NCBI GenBank assembly: GCA_963815775.1
Contig: CAWFIB010000029.1
Coordinates: forward strand, 1 to 64,000
Origin: CAVVDY01 sp963815775
GTDB taxonomy: Bacteria > Acidobacteriota > Terriglobia > Terriglobales > Acidobacteriaceae
DNA length: 64,000 nucleotides
Direction of reading: 5' to 3'
A program made the translations under genes and the position numbers. This document shows positions 35,834 to 45,084 of the stretch, piece by piece (within the stretch, counting starts at the first letter, position 1; every line of letters begins with the position of its first letter). Under the pieces are notes generated by a model. It had not been told where the DNA came from. It did no database searches and saw only the letters and a list, made by a program, of their open reading frames with translations.

Positions 35834-36052
35834 ATGGCCTATCCGATCAAAACCTGCGTCATCTGCGGTGAGGAGTTCGAACTGAAGCCGGGCAAGCCGG
35901 GTTTTGCCAATCGCTGTCCGAGTTGTAGCGAACCTGAAGACGGGCAGGCCAGCGAGCCCAGCCTGGATGCCGAGGAGCGCCGCAGTGATTCCGAAATCAA
36001 TGCCGAGCGGCGGCGCGTGATCCGCGATCTGCTCTATCGCAAGGACAGCTAG
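35834..36052 (+). CDS. Small zinc-ribbon protein
   Basis: A 72-residue protein starting MAYPIKTCVICGEEFELKPG. Two CxxC pairs (CVIC and CPSC) about 20 residues apart should bind one zinc ion. The rest is acidic and then a basic helix (ERRRVIRDLLYRKDS). Its role is unknown; similar small ribbon proteins contact RNA polymerase or RNA. It follows gyrB on the same strand, separated by the long inverted repeat. Confidence 0.72.
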   Translation: MAYPIKTCVICGEEFELKPGKPGFANRCPSCSEPEDGQASEPSLDAEERRSDSEINAERRRVIRDLLYRKDS

Positions 36053-36095
36053 GCCCGCCATGCCCCGATTGAACGTAGGACGGTCGCAGATGGCT

Positions 36096-36212
36096 CTACC
36101 GCTTTTTCACCGTCCCCGCAGGGGACAGCATATCTAAGCCCAGCGCCTTAGGTGGAGTCGGCTTGGCTTCTTCCGCTGCTTGTGCATTCTTGTCTTTCGA
36201 ATCTGTGCCCAT
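36096..36212 (-). CDS. Possible small protein of 38 residues
   Basis: ATG 36212 opens a frame that ends with TAG at 36098-36096. The product is hydrophilic with an A/E/K-rich front (KDKNAQAAEEAKPTPPKALG) and the end DMLSPAGTVKKR. It begins six bases after the stop of the SDR gene on the same strand, as a downstream operon member would. No ribosome site is visible, so it may be chance. Confidence 0.3.
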   Translation of the reverse strand: MGTDSKDKNAQAAEEAKPTPPKALGLDMLSPAGTVKKR

Positions 36213-36217
36213 GATGT

Positions 36218-37069
36218 TCAATCAATTTTGACAGCTTTTGCGATGATGCGCTCGTAGCGGCGCCACGGCAGGAGCCTCTTGAGCCAGACCTGCATCTTGG
36301 CATCCGGCCCGATGAGATACCGCAGCTTGGGGTTGGGATCATTCGCGACTCGCAAGATGAGTCGCGCGACCTCCCGTGCATCGCGCCGATGCTTGGCGCT
36401 GCCTTTGATGAATTCGGTAAAGCGGCGGCTGCGCTCCTTGTTAGGAGAATTCTCGTCCAGAGCTCCTTTGGCCACCACCACATTGCGTTCCCAAATGTCG
36501 GTGTCATACGCGCCCGGCTCAATCACCGAGACACGAATCCCCAGCGAATGGGTTTCGATGCGCAGCGACTCACTCCAGCCTTCCAGCGCGAACTTCGACG
36601 CGCAGTACGCGCTCAGCAGGGGATGGGCCAGCAGTCCGCCGACGGAGGTGATGTTGATGATGTGACCGCTTTTCTGCGACCGCATCACCGGCAGCACCGC
36701 TTTGCTCATGGCGACGTTGCCGAAGAAGTTGGTCTCCAGTTGAAGTCGCAACTCGTCGAGACTCATGTCTTCGGCGAATCCGGCGACCGAGAATCCGGCA
36801 TTGTTCACCAGCACATCAATGCGGCCATGGTCGCGGGCGATCTGCTCAACCGCCGCCGGCATTGTGTCGAATTCCGTGACATCGAGCCGCCGCAGGTCCA
36901 GATGCTCGCGCACCCCGGCCTTCTGTGCCGCCCCTTCGATCCTTCCGTTGCGCCCTAAGTCGCGCATGGTGGCGACCACGTGGTAGCCGTGGGCGGCGAA
37001 TTCAATTGCCGTCAGCAGTCCGATACCGCTGGAGCTACCAGTAATGACTGCGACCTTTTGCTCTGTCAT
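36218..37069 (-). CDS. SDR-family NAD(P)-dependent oxidoreductase
   Basis: A classical short-chain dehydrogenase of 283 residues. The cofactor motif is VAVITGSSSGIG, the NNAG motif is VLVNNAGFSVAG, and the active site is the serine in NITSVGGLL with SAYCASKFALEG (YxxxK). The last 30 residues are basic and hydrophobic (KMQVWLKRLLPWRRYERII), as in SDRs that touch membranes and act on retinol- or sterol-like lipids. The substrate is unknown. It is divergent from the inositol-phosphate synthase gene with a 134-base gap. Confidence 0.88.
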   Translation of the reverse strand: MTEQKVAVITGSSSGIGLLTAIEFAAHGYHVVATMRDLGRNGRIEGAAQKAGVREHLDLRRLDVTEFDTMPAAVEQIARDHGRIDVLVNNAGFSVAGFAEDMSLDELRLQLETNFFGNVAMSKAVLPVMRSQKSGHIINITSVGGLLAHPLLSAYCASKFALEGWSESLRIETHSLGIRVSVIEPGAYDTDIWERNVVVAKGALDENSPNKERSRRFTEFIKGSAKHRRDAREVARLILRVANDPNPKLRYLIGPDAKMQVWLKRLLPWRRYERIIAKAVKID

Positions 37070-37203
37070 GGCTTACCCGGCCAATCCCGCAGGTTGCGGC
37101 ACGATGCCCAGCAGCACCCGTTCGCCCCACTTCATTTGCGCTGCTCGGTTCGATACGAGAAGATTATAAGTTTGCAGCCACTTTATAGAACGGACTGGTA
37201 AGA

Positions 37204-38556
37204 ATGCCGAAAGATTCATCGCAAAGCAGCACTAAAACTGGCAAGACCGAAATCGCCCCTGCGACCGGCAAGCTGGGCATCATGATCCCCGGCATGGGCG
37301 CCGTTGCCACCACCTTTGTCGCCGGCGTGGAAGCCATTCGCCAAGGCATCTCGAGCCCCATCGGCTCGCTCACCCAGATGGGCACCATTCGCCTGGGCAA
37401 GCGCACCGAAGGCCGCTCCCCCAAGATCAACGACTTCGTTCCCCTTTCCCAGCTCAACGACCTGGTCTTCACCGGCTGGGACATCTTCGAAGACGACATG
37501 TACGCCGCCGCGGGAAAGGCCGGCGTGCTCGATCGCTCGCTGCTGGAACAGGTCAAGCCGTTCCTCTCCTCCATCAAGCCGCGCAAGGCCGTGTTCGACA
37601 AGAACTACGTCAAGAAGCTCGACGGCCCCAACGTCAAAAAGGGCAAGAACAAGATGGAGCTGGTCGAGCAGGTGCGCCAGGACATTCGTGACTTCAAGCA
37701 GTCCAGCGGCGCTGAGCGGCTGGTGATGATCTGGTGTGGCTCGACCGAGACGTTCATTGAGGCCGGGCCGGTACACCAGAGCGCGGAGTCATTCGAGAAG
37801 GGTCTCGCTGCCAACGATGAGAGCGTCGCGCCGTCGATGGTCTACGCCTACGCCGCGCTGAAGGAGGCGGTACCGTTCGCCAATGGCGCTCCCAACCTCA
37901 CCGTCGACATCCCGGTGATGCACCAGCTCTCGAAGCAGAACGAAGCACCCATCTGCGGCAAGGACTACAAGACAGGACAGACGCTGATCAAAACGATCCT
38001 CGCGCCCGGCTTCAAGGCGCGCATGATCGGACTGAACGGATGGTTCTCCACCAACATCCTCGGCAATCGCGACGGCGAAGTGCTCGACGATCCCGGCTCC
38101 TTCAAGACCAAGGAAGAGTCGAAGCTTTCGGTGCTGGAGCACATCCTGCAGCCGCAGCTTTATCCCGAGCTCTACGGCAACATCTTCCACAAGGTGCGGA
38201 TCAATTACTATCCGCCGCGCGGCGATAACAAGGAAGGCTGGGACAACATCGACATCTTCGGCTGGCTCGGCTATCCCATGCAGATCAAGGTCGATTTCCT
38301 CTGCCGTGACTCGATCCTCGCTGCACCCATCGTGCTCGACTTGGTGCTGTTCTTAGACCTGGCAAAGCGCTCAACAGCGTTGCGCGGCATCGGCATTCAG
38401 GAATGGCTCAGCTTCTACTTCAAGTCGCCGATGACGGCCGAGGGCCTGTACCCCGAGCATGACCTGTTCATTCAGTCGATGAAGCTGAAGAACACCCTGC
38501 GCCACCTGATGGGCGAAGAGATGATCACCCATCTCGGGCTGGAGTATTACGACTAA
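37204..38556 (+). CDS. ino1: Inositol-3-phosphate synthase
   Basis: The NAD-dependent enzyme converts glucose-6-phosphate to 1D-myo-inositol 3-phosphate. The 450-residue protein has the family's altered Rossmann motif GIMIPGMGAVATTFVAGV, the region MIWCGSTETF, the active-site KDYKTGQTLIKT (catalytic lysines), NGWFSTNILGNRDG, and VLDLVLFLDLAKR towards the C-terminus. In bacteria such enzymes supply inositol for phospholipids or compatible solutes. No phosphatase or lipid gene is next to it, so the end product is open. The neighbouring SDR may be unrelated. Confidence 0.92.
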   Translation: MPKDSSQSSTKTGKTEIAPATGKLGIMIPGMGAVATTFVAGVEAIRQGISSPIGSLTQMGTIRLGKRTEGRSPKINDFVPLSQLNDLVFTGWDIFEDDMYAAAGKAGVLDRSLLEQVKPFLSSIKPRKAVFDKNYVKKLDGPNVKKGKNKMELVEQVRQDIRDFKQSSGAERLVMIWCGSTETFIEAGPVHQSAESFEKGLAANDESVAPSMVYAYAALKEAVPFANGAPNLTVDIPVMHQLSKQNEAPICGKDYKTGQTLIKTILAPGFKARMIGLNGWFSTNILGNRDGEVLDDPGSFKTKEESKLSVLEHILQPQLYPELYGNIFHKVRINYYPPRGDNKEGWDNIDIFGWLGYPMQIKVDFLCRDSILAAPIVLDLVLFLDLAKRSTALRGIGIQEWLSFYFKSPMTAEGLYPEHDLFIQSMKLKNTLRHLMGEEMITHLGLEYYD

Positions 38557-38610
38557 TGCCGAGGCGGATTGTTGGCCGCTGGCTCACTCATAGCGAGGTA
38601 GAATACGCTC

Positions 38611-38844
38611 ATGAGCTCAGAGATTTCGGAGCTTCTGAAACGAGCTCTTGCCCTTTCCTCAGAGGAGCGGGCTGCATTGGCCAACTCTCTGCTCGACAGC
38701 CTGGATACAAGCGACGAATTTGTTCAGCAAGCGTGGGACGAGGAAGTCGCTCGCAGAACTGACGCTCTGAAAGCCAGCAAAGCTGTCACTGTGCCTCGGG
38801 AAGATATCCATCGCGAGCTTCTGGCCATGGTGAATGGGCAGTAG
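38611..38844 (+). CDS. Addiction-module antitoxin of the TIGR02574 type
   Basis: A 77-residue acidic helical protein beginning MSSEISELLKRALALSSEER, continuing AALANSLLDSLD, with WDEEVARRTDALKASK in the second half. This pattern is that of the putative addiction-module component that precedes RelE/ParE toxins. The toxin reading frame that overlaps its end (38834-38950) is only 38 residues long, so the antitoxin seems to be left without a functional partner. Confidence 0.78.
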   Translation: MSSEISELLKRALALSSEERAALANSLLDSLDTSDEFVQQAWDEEVARRTDALKASKAVTVPREDIHRELLAMVNGQ

Positions 38845-38950
38845 ACGTGTTGAGTATCACGAGGGCGCCGTCGCCGACGTGAAGAGCGCGGTCGCATGGT
38901 ATCGGGCGTCAATGTTCGCGGGATGGTTGACGTTCGGGCCCAGCCATTGA
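38834..38950 (+). pseudogene. Truncated RelE/ParE-type toxin remnant
   Basis: ATG 38834 overlaps the antitoxin end by 11 bases, as in intact operons. The first 25 residues (MGSRRVEYHEGAVADVKSAV, then AWYR) match the start of RelE/ParE toxins. After AWYRAS the similarity stops and the frame ends 12 residues later. The remaining 60-70 residues of a normal toxin, with its catalytic or gyrase-binding part, are absent. A deletion up to the promoter of the CoA-transferase gene would explain it. Confidence 0.65.
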
Positions 38951-39021
38951 GACAGGCAACTCCACGAGACTTTGCGCAGCCCTGTTCCTCCCCTTTACAA
39001 TCGCCGTTCGGACGAAACCTC

Positions 39022-39723
39022 ATGCCACTGAACAAAGTAGTAGCCAATGCCGATGAAGCGGTGCGCGACATCCAGGACGGCGCGACCATCATGGTTGGCG
39101 GCTTCGGGCTGTGCGGCATCCCCGAAAACCTCATCGCAGCCCTGGTACGCAAAGGCGTCAAGAACCTGAACACCATCAGCAACAACGTAGGCGTAGACGA
39201 ATTCGGCCTCGGGCTCATGCTGTATGCCGGACAGATCAAATCGCACAAGGGCAGCTACGTGGGCGAGAACAAGCTGCTGGAAGACATGGTGCTCACCGGG
39301 CGTATTGATTTGGAACTCATCCCCCAGGGCACGTTTGCCGAGCGCATCCGCGCCGGCGGGGCAGGGATTCCCGCGTTCTACACCCCGACAGGATTCGGCA
39401 CAGTAGTCGCCGAAGGCAAGGAGACACGCGAGTTTCACGGCCGTCCCTACGTGCTGGAGCGTGCGCTCACCGCCGACTTTGCCCTGATCAAAGCCTGGAA
39501 GGGCGACAAGTGGGGCAACCTCGTCTATCGCAAGACGGCGCAGAACTTCAATCCCATGATGGCGACCGCGGCGAAGGTCACTATTGCCGAGGTCGAGCAT
39601 CTGGTCGAGCCTGGCGAACTCGACCCCGATCAGGTGCACACGCCCAGCATCTACGTGCATCGCATCTTGCAGGGAGAGAACTACGAGAAGCGCATCGAGC
39701 GCAGGACGCTGCGCAAGACGTAA
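39022..39723 (+). CDS. scoA: 3-oxoacid CoA-transferase subunit A
   Basis: Subunit A of succinyl-CoA:3-ketoacid (or acetate/acetoacetyl) CoA-transferase, which moves CoA to acetoacetate in ketone-body and short-chain acid use. From ATG 39022 the 233-residue product starts MPLNKVVANADEAVRDIQDG and has the family motif MVGGFGLCGIPENLIAAL, then ISNNVGVDEFGLGLML and AFYTPTGFGT. The frame is open upstream to 38896 but without family similarity. The partner subunit follows after 255 bases of repeat sequence, whereas the two genes normally overlap or nearly touch. Confidence 0.92.
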   Translation: MPLNKVVANADEAVRDIQDGATIMVGGFGLCGIPENLIAALVRKGVKNLNTISNNVGVDEFGLGLMLYAGQIKSHKGSYVGENKLLEDMVLTGRIDLELIPQGTFAERIRAGGAGIPAFYTPTGFGTVVAEGKETREFHGRPYVLERALTADFALIKAWKGDKWGNLVYRKTAQNFNPMMATAAKVTIAEVEHLVEPGELDPDQVHTPSIYVHRILQGENYEKRIERRTLRKT

Positions 39724-39760
39724 GGCAAGAATCACCACCGAGCACGCGGTAGGAAAACCA

Positions 39761-39948
39761 AGTTCACCACCGAGACACCGAGGCACAGAGACCATAGAAA
39801 TTTCGATCGTGAGGTTGCGGAGGTGCGATGTCGGAGCAAAAGTGCTCATCGAACGTGAGCCAGGAAAGAAAACTAGCCTTCCTCTGTGTCTCAGTGCCTC
39901 AGTGGTTAATCCCACGTTCTCCGTGTCCTCCGTGCCTCCGTGGTGAAA
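39761..39948. repeat. Repeat block between the two CoA-transferase genes
   Basis: One unit reads TTCACCACCGAGACACCGAG followed by GCACAGAG (39762 on). It returns inverted as CTCTGTGTCTCAGTGCCTC (from about 39881). A third copy is CTCCGTGTCCTCCGTGCCTC (from about 39921), followed by CGTGGTGAA. The same family occurs at 19280-19314. The block fills most of the gap inside what should be one operon. Confidence 0.72.
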
Positions 39949-39978
39949 GATTTTGGGCCGAGCCTAAAGGAGCTTTGA

Positions 39979-40665
<687 letters not shown>

Positions 40666-40709
40666 CACTGCTCACAACTCGGGGTGCGGAATTTGCCATC
40701 TATCTTCCC

Positions 40710-40883
40710 ATGCTTAAGTGGACACTGATCTGCGCTGTTCTGGCGATAATTTTCGGCGTGCTGGGATTCGGCGGGATCGCCGCCGGCTTTGCCGCCATCG
40801 CTAAAATTCTCTTCGCAATCTTCGTCATCGGCGTGATCCTCACGCTGATCCTGGGGGTAACGGTTTTCAAAGCGGTAACCTAG
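40710..40883 (+). CDS. DUF1328/YtjA-family small membrane protein
   Basis: A 57-residue protein that is easily overlooked: MLKWTLICAVLAIIFGVLGF, then GGIAAGFAAIAKILFAIFVI and a third hydrophobic run ending VTVFKAVT. The order (MLxW, ALGFGGIA, AAIAKILF) is that of the UPF0391/YtjA family, about 53-60 residues with two membrane segments. The function is unknown; in other bacteria the genes respond to stress. It sits 44 bases after scoB. Confidence 0.82.
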   Translation: MLKWTLICAVLAIIFGVLGFGGIAAGFAAIAKILFAIFVIGVILTLILGVTVFKAVT

Positions 40884-40947
40884 AGGGCCGAACCGGGCCG
40901 CTCGCACCGGGTTTGACGGGGCCAGCTGGTGCGGTAAGCTCCCTGTC

Positions 40948-41892
40948 ATGCGATTCATCGACCGCGAAGAGGTCGCCCGGCGGCTTACGTACGAGAAGTG
41001 CATTCCCATTGTGCGCGATGCCATGATCGCCTTCTCCCACGGCGAGACCAGGCAACTGCTGCGCTCCATCCTTCCGCTGGCTGACGGCAACATGTTCGGC
41101 ATCATGCCCGGCGCGATGGGTGAGCGCGCGGTATTCGGCGCCAAGCTCATCAGCGTCTTCCCCGACAACTTCGCGCGCGGAATGCAATCGCATCAGGGCT
41201 TGGTGGTCCTCTTCGATCCCGAGACCGGCACGCCGGTTTGTGCCGCGCACGCGGGCGAGATCACTGCCATCCGCACCGCAGCGGCCAGCGCGGTAGCAAC
41301 CGATGCCTTGGCGCGCAAAGATGCCCGCCGCCTGGCTTTACTTGGCTATGGTGAGCAGGCAGGAACCCATGCGCGCGCGATGAGCAAGGTTCGCAAGCTC
41401 GAATCCATTACAGTTTGGGGGCGCTCGCCCGAGCGGGCAGCCGCTTTTGCGAAGCGGATGCAAGCCGAACTTGGCCTCCTCGTCCATATATCAGCAACGG
41501 TTCGCGAGGCTGCCGCCGACGCCGACATCATTTGTACCGTCACCGCCGCGGCAGAACCCATCCTGCTGGGCGAGTGGGTGCGGCCGGGCACGCACGTGAA
41601 TGTGGTCGGCTCGGGGTTTGCCGGACCGACAGAGGTAGATAACGATCTCGTCGTCCGCTCGCGCTTCTTTGTCGATAGTCGCGAAGGTGTCTTGCAGCAG
41701 GGTGCGGAGTTTCTACGGGCCAAAGCCGCAGGCTTGATCGGTGACGATCACATCATCGCCGAAATCGGTCAGGTGCTCGCCGGCGAGATCGAGGGCCGCC
41801 GCTCTCCCGACGAGATCACCGTCTACAAATCGCTAGGCCACGTCGTGCAGGACCTGGCTAGTGCCTGGGCGGTGTACTCCGAGCGCGAGTAA
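40948..41892 (+). CDS. Ornithine cyclodeaminase/mu-crystallin-family protein
   Basis: A 314-residue NAD(P)-binding protein with the family start MRFIDREEVARRLTYEKCI, the substrate part FGAKLISVFPDN, AHAGEITAIRTAAASAVATDAL, and the Rossmann motif LALLGYGEQAGTHARAM. Members include ornithine cyclodeaminase, alanine dehydrogenase and imine reductases. The catalytic choice cannot be made from these motifs alone. No arginine or ornithine genes are adjacent. Confidence 0.85.
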   Translation: MRFIDREEVARRLTYEKCIPIVRDAMIAFSHGETRQLLRSILPLADGNMFGIMPGAMGERAVFGAKLISVFPDNFARGMQSHQGLVVLFDPETGTPVCAAHAGEITAIRTAAASAVATDALARKDARRLALLGYGEQAGTHARAMSKVRKLESITVWGRSPERAAAFAKRMQAELGLLVHISATVREAAADADIICTVTAAAEPILLGEWVRPGTHVNVVGSGFAGPTEVDNDLVVRSRFFVDSREGVLQQGAEFLRAKAAGLIGDDHIIAEIGQVLAGEIEGRRSPDEITVYKSLGHVVQDLASAWAVYSERE

Positions 41893-41955
41893 GTCACGGC
41901 CCTGCGTGATCTACTGTGTTGCGAGTCCAGTCTGAGGCCCGTATGATCGCAGGCT

Positions 41956-43290
41956 ATGCTGAAACCTCTTCGATTGGTTGCACCGCTACTTCTAGGACTG
42001 TCGCTGTGGGCGCAGACACCCAATGCTTCCCGGGAGATGCAGTCCGTCTACTCCAGCTCCTACGACCTTTACCTCGACCTGCACCAGCATCCTGAGCTTT
42101 CATCACACGAAACCCAGACCGCCGCGAAGCTGGCCGCACGCCTGCGCAGCCTAGGGTACGACGTGACCGAGAAAGTTGGTGGAACCGGCATTGTTGCCGT
42201 GATGAAGAACGGCGCCGGCCCGACGATCATGCTGCGCACGGAGCTGGACGCGCTTCCGGTGCAGGAGAAGACAGGTCTGCCTTACGCAAGCAAGGTCGTG
42301 GCCAAGGATGCCAGCGGCAACGATGTCCCCGTAATGCACGCCTGCGGTCATGACGTGCACATGGCAGCGCTGATCGGCACGGCTGAGATCATGGCGCAGA
42401 GCAAGAACACCTGGCATGGCACGCTGCTCATCATCGGGCAGCCGGCGGAGGAGACCATTGCCGGCGCCAAGGCGATGATCGACGACGGGCTCTTCACCCG
42501 ATTCCCCAAGCCTGATGTCGCCGTCGCCCTGCACGTTGGCAATGGCTTGCCCGCCGGCAAGGTTGGGATCATCCCGGGCTACATGTCCTCGAATGCCGAC
42601 TCCCTTCGCATTACCGTGTTCGGCAAGGGTGCCCACGGATCGGCGCCGGAAACGTCCATCGATCCTATCGTGATTGGCGCCAAGATCGTGCTCGCGCTGC
42701 AGACCATCGTCTCGCGCGAGATCAAGGCGGGCGTGCCGGTGGTGGTGACGGTGGGATACTTCCAGGCGGGGCTGAAGAACAACATCATTCCTGACGAGGC
42801 CAAGCTGGGGCTGACGGTCCGCACCTACGATGCGAAGGTACGCAAGCATGTGCTGGCGTCGATCGATCGCATAGTGAAGGGCGAAGCGGAGGCGTCCGGC
42901 GTGACGCGGCCTCCGGAGATCGTGCACGACGAGGCGACCGACGCCGTCTACAACGATCCGGCGCTGTCCCAGCGCATGACCAAGGTGCTCGATGATGCCC
43001 TCGGCAAGGACAACGTCGAGCAGGAACCGCCGGCCATGACCTCGGAGGACTTCTCCTATTTTGTGGAGCAGGGAGTGCCCGGCTTCTACTTCTCGCTCGG
43101 TGGAGCCAATCCCGAGAAGTATGCGCAGGCAAAAGCTTCCGGCGAGATTCTTCCTTCGAACCACTCACCGCTGTTTGCCCCGGACGCAAAGCCCGCGATC
43201 AAGACCGGCATTAGCGCTGAGGTCGCGGTGCTGCGCAACCTGCTGAACAGCTCACCGGAGGAGTTGCATAAGCTAACGGCAAGCCAGTAG
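41956..43290 (+). CDS. Exported M20-family amidohydrolase (hippurate/N-acyl-amino-acid hydrolase type)
   Basis: The 444-residue protein begins with a signal peptide (MLKPLRLVAPLLLGLSLWAQ). The M20D motifs follow: LHQHPELSSHE, LRTELDALPVQE, HACGHDVHMAAL (metal-binding Cys and His), GQPAEETIAGAKAM (Glu-Glu) and, near the end, SNHSPLFAPD. The dimerisation lobe ITVFGKGAHGSAPE is intact. Such enzymes remove acyl groups from amino acids. Export suggests a role on external substrates. It follows the cyclodeaminase-like gene by about 63 bases. Confidence 0.9.
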   Translation: MLKPLRLVAPLLLGLSLWAQTPNASREMQSVYSSSYDLYLDLHQHPELSSHETQTAAKLAARLRSLGYDVTEKVGGTGIVAVMKNGAGPTIMLRTELDALPVQEKTGLPYASKVVAKDASGNDVPVMHACGHDVHMAALIGTAEIMAQSKNTWHGTLLIIGQPAEETIAGAKAMIDDGLFTRFPKPDVAVALHVGNGLPAGKVGIIPGYMSSNADSLRITVFGKGAHGSAPETSIDPIVIGAKIVLALQTIVSREIKAGVPVVVTVGYFQAGLKNNIIPDEAKLGLTVRTYDAKVRKHVLASIDRIVKGEAEASGVTRPPEIVHDEATDAVYNDPALSQRMTKVLDDALGKDNVEQEPPAMTSEDFSYFVEQGVPGFYFSLGGANPEKYAQAKASGEILPSNHSPLFAPDAKPAIKTGISAEVAVLRNLLNSSPEELHKLTASQ

Positions 43291-43506
43291 CCATCGTAAA
43301 AAAAGGTTGGGGCAGAGTTCCGTCAGGCTGCAGAAATCGCTCCCGACGGCCGGTAAGCCTTTGAAACTACAATGCAACTATTTTGTTAACTTATTATCAT
43401 CAAAGCTCTCGATCAATCTAGAAAGATAACTTGCTAGCAAGATAACAGACGAAGACGGGTCGCGTCTGCCGAGGCAAGTAACGAACCGGGGGTACAACTG
43501 AAGCCG

Positions 43507-44061
43507 TCAACGAAACCCCGCTTCTAACGCTTCCGCCATTTCGAGCAGCTTGGTGACAGTTCGCAAATTGCGGGCAGTGACCGTAGTCTTCATCACGCGA
43601 TCGAGCGTCGCCCAGGGGAACCTGGAGCGACCCGCGCCGTCGGGAAAATAGATGAAGATTTCGCGGCCTGCAGCCCGAACCTCCTCCGGGCCGGCGGCAA
43701 GGCGCTGCACATCGGCCCACGCCGCCTTAGTCGGTGACTCGGCAAGAAAGTTCACCAAAAGCTTTGCCGGATCAATGTCAGCCCGCTTGCGAAAGGGATT
43801 GTCCGCGAGAGTTCGTCTGAGCTCGTCGGCAGTTCGCAGGACAACGCCGGGGCGGAAGCCGAACTTGCCTTCAATGGCAGCTTCGAGAAGCTTGGCTGTC
43901 ACACGACGGTGGCTCGCCCCAAAGACCACGTTCCCACTCTGAATGTAAGTCCGTGGCTCGTGGAAGCCCAGTTGCCGGTAAAGGTCGCGGAGCGCATCCA
44001 TTCCGACTTTGTTATGCCCACCGACGTTGACGCCGCGCAGCAGAGAGATGAACACGTGCAT
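43507..44061 (-). CDS. DUF1697 protein
   Basis: The 184-residue protein starts MHVFISLLRGVNVGGHNKVG, the standard start of DUF1697 proteins, and continues LRDLYRQLGFHEPRTYIQSG-NVVF, both family hallmarks. The structure of this family is known but its function is not. I use ATG 44061; a TTG at 44085 would add eight residues. The 216 bases between the M20 gene and this stop codon are A+T rich and hold nothing recognisable. Confidence 0.85.
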   Translation of the reverse strand: MHVFISLLRGVNVGGHNKVGMDALRDLYRQLGFHEPRTYIQSGNVVFGASHRRVTAKLLEAAIEGKFGFRPGVVLRTADELRRTLADNPFRKRADIDPAKLLVNFLAESPTKAAWADVQRLAAGPEEVRAAGREIFIYFPDGAGRSRFPWATLDRVMKTTVTARNLRTVTKLLEMAEALEAGFR

Positions 44062-44139
44062 AGAAGGTGCTCTCGGCAAAAACAAAGGGAGCGGCCGCTA
44101 CGCCGACTCCCTGCAAAATCGCAGAATGGAGGTTAGAAC

Positions 44140-45084
44140 CTACACCGTGACCGGCTGCTTGATCGGCACCGGAGTGAGCCAGCCGTGGCGGTCTTCAGCC
44201 TTGCCGTTCACGATGCCGTAGAAGTCCTCGCGCAGCGCTTTGGTAATGGGGCCGGCAACTCCCTTGCCGACGATGATCTTGTCGACCGACCGTATGGGCG
44301 TAATTTCGGCGGCGGTTCCGCTGAAGAAGACCTCATCGGCGATGTACAGCATCTCGCGCGGAATGACCTGCTCCACAGTTGGAATGCCCAGGTCCTTCGC
44401 GATGTGCAGTACCGAGTTGCGGGTAATGCCCGGCAGGACGCTGTTGCCGATGGGCGGCGTGATGACGCGGCCCTTATGCACGACGAAGACGTTTTCGCCG
44501 GAGCCTTCGCTGACGTAGCCGTTAACGTCGAGCGCGATGCCCTCGGTGTAGCCATTGACGATGGCTTCCATCTTGATGAGCTGCGAGTTCATGTAGTTCG
44601 CGCCCGACTTGGCAATGGCGGGCATGGTGTTAGGGGCGAAGCGCGACCAGGACGACACACATACCTCGACGCCCTCATCGTCATTGGCGTGGCCGAGGTA
44701 CTTGCCCCACTCATAGTTGCAGACGTAAACCTCAGTCGGCGAGTTGAACGGATTAACGCCCACCTGGCCGTATCCGCGAAGGACGATGGGGCGGATGTAA
44801 CAGGGAGCCACCTTGTTGGCGGCCACCAGTTCGACGGCGGCGCGGCACAGCTCCTGCAGCGAGTAATCCACCTCGACGCGATAGATCTTGCAGGAGTCCA
44901 GCAGGCGGCGCATGTGATCTTCGAGACGAAAGATCGCCGGGCCCTTTTCCGTCAGGTAGCAGCGGACGCCCTCGAATAAGGCAGAGCCGTAATTGACCAC
45001 ATGAGACATGACGTGCAGTTTGGCGTCATCCCATGGGATCAGCCGTCCGTTGTGCCAAATGAATTCTGACGCTTTAATGGCCAT
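44140..45084 (-). CDS. ilvE: Branched-chain amino-acid aminotransferase
   Basis: IlvE transaminates the 2-keto acids of valine, leucine and isoleucine. The 314-residue fold-type IV PLP enzyme shows VNYGSALFEGVRCYLTEKGP, PCYIRPIVLRGYGQVGVNP, the Schiff-base lysine in AIAKSGANYMNSQL, GIALDVNGYVSEGSGENVF and FFSGTAAEITPI. All positions are normal and AAGGAGC precedes the ATG. It stands alone on its strand with a 55-base stretch to the DUF1697 gene ahead. Confidence 0.95.
   Translation of the reverse strand: MAIKASEFIWHNGRLIPWDDAKLHVMSHVVNYGSALFEGVRCYLTEKGPAIFRLEDHMRRLLDSCKIYRVEVDYSLQELCRAAVELVAANKVAPCYIRPIVLRGYGQVGVNPFNSPTEVYVCNYEWGKYLGHANDDEGVEVCVSSWSRFAPNTMPAIAKSGANYMNSQLIKMEAIVNGYTEGIALDVNGYVSEGSGENVFVVHKGRVITPPIGNSVLPGITRNSVLHIAKDLGIPTVEQVIPREMLYIADEVFFSGTAAEITPIRSVDKIIVGKGVAGPITKALREDFYGIVNGKAEDRHGWLTPVPIKQPVTV

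Noticed and set aside
36112..36126. GTCCCC-GCA-GGGGAC as terminator of the SDR gene
   Set aside because: The minus-strand downstream side has GGTGAAAAAGC, not a T run, and the hairpin would lie inside the possible 38-residue frame.
39724..39978. CRISPR array between the CoA-transferase genes
   Set aside because: The repeated units are inverted, imperfect and unevenly spaced, with no unique spacers of constant length.
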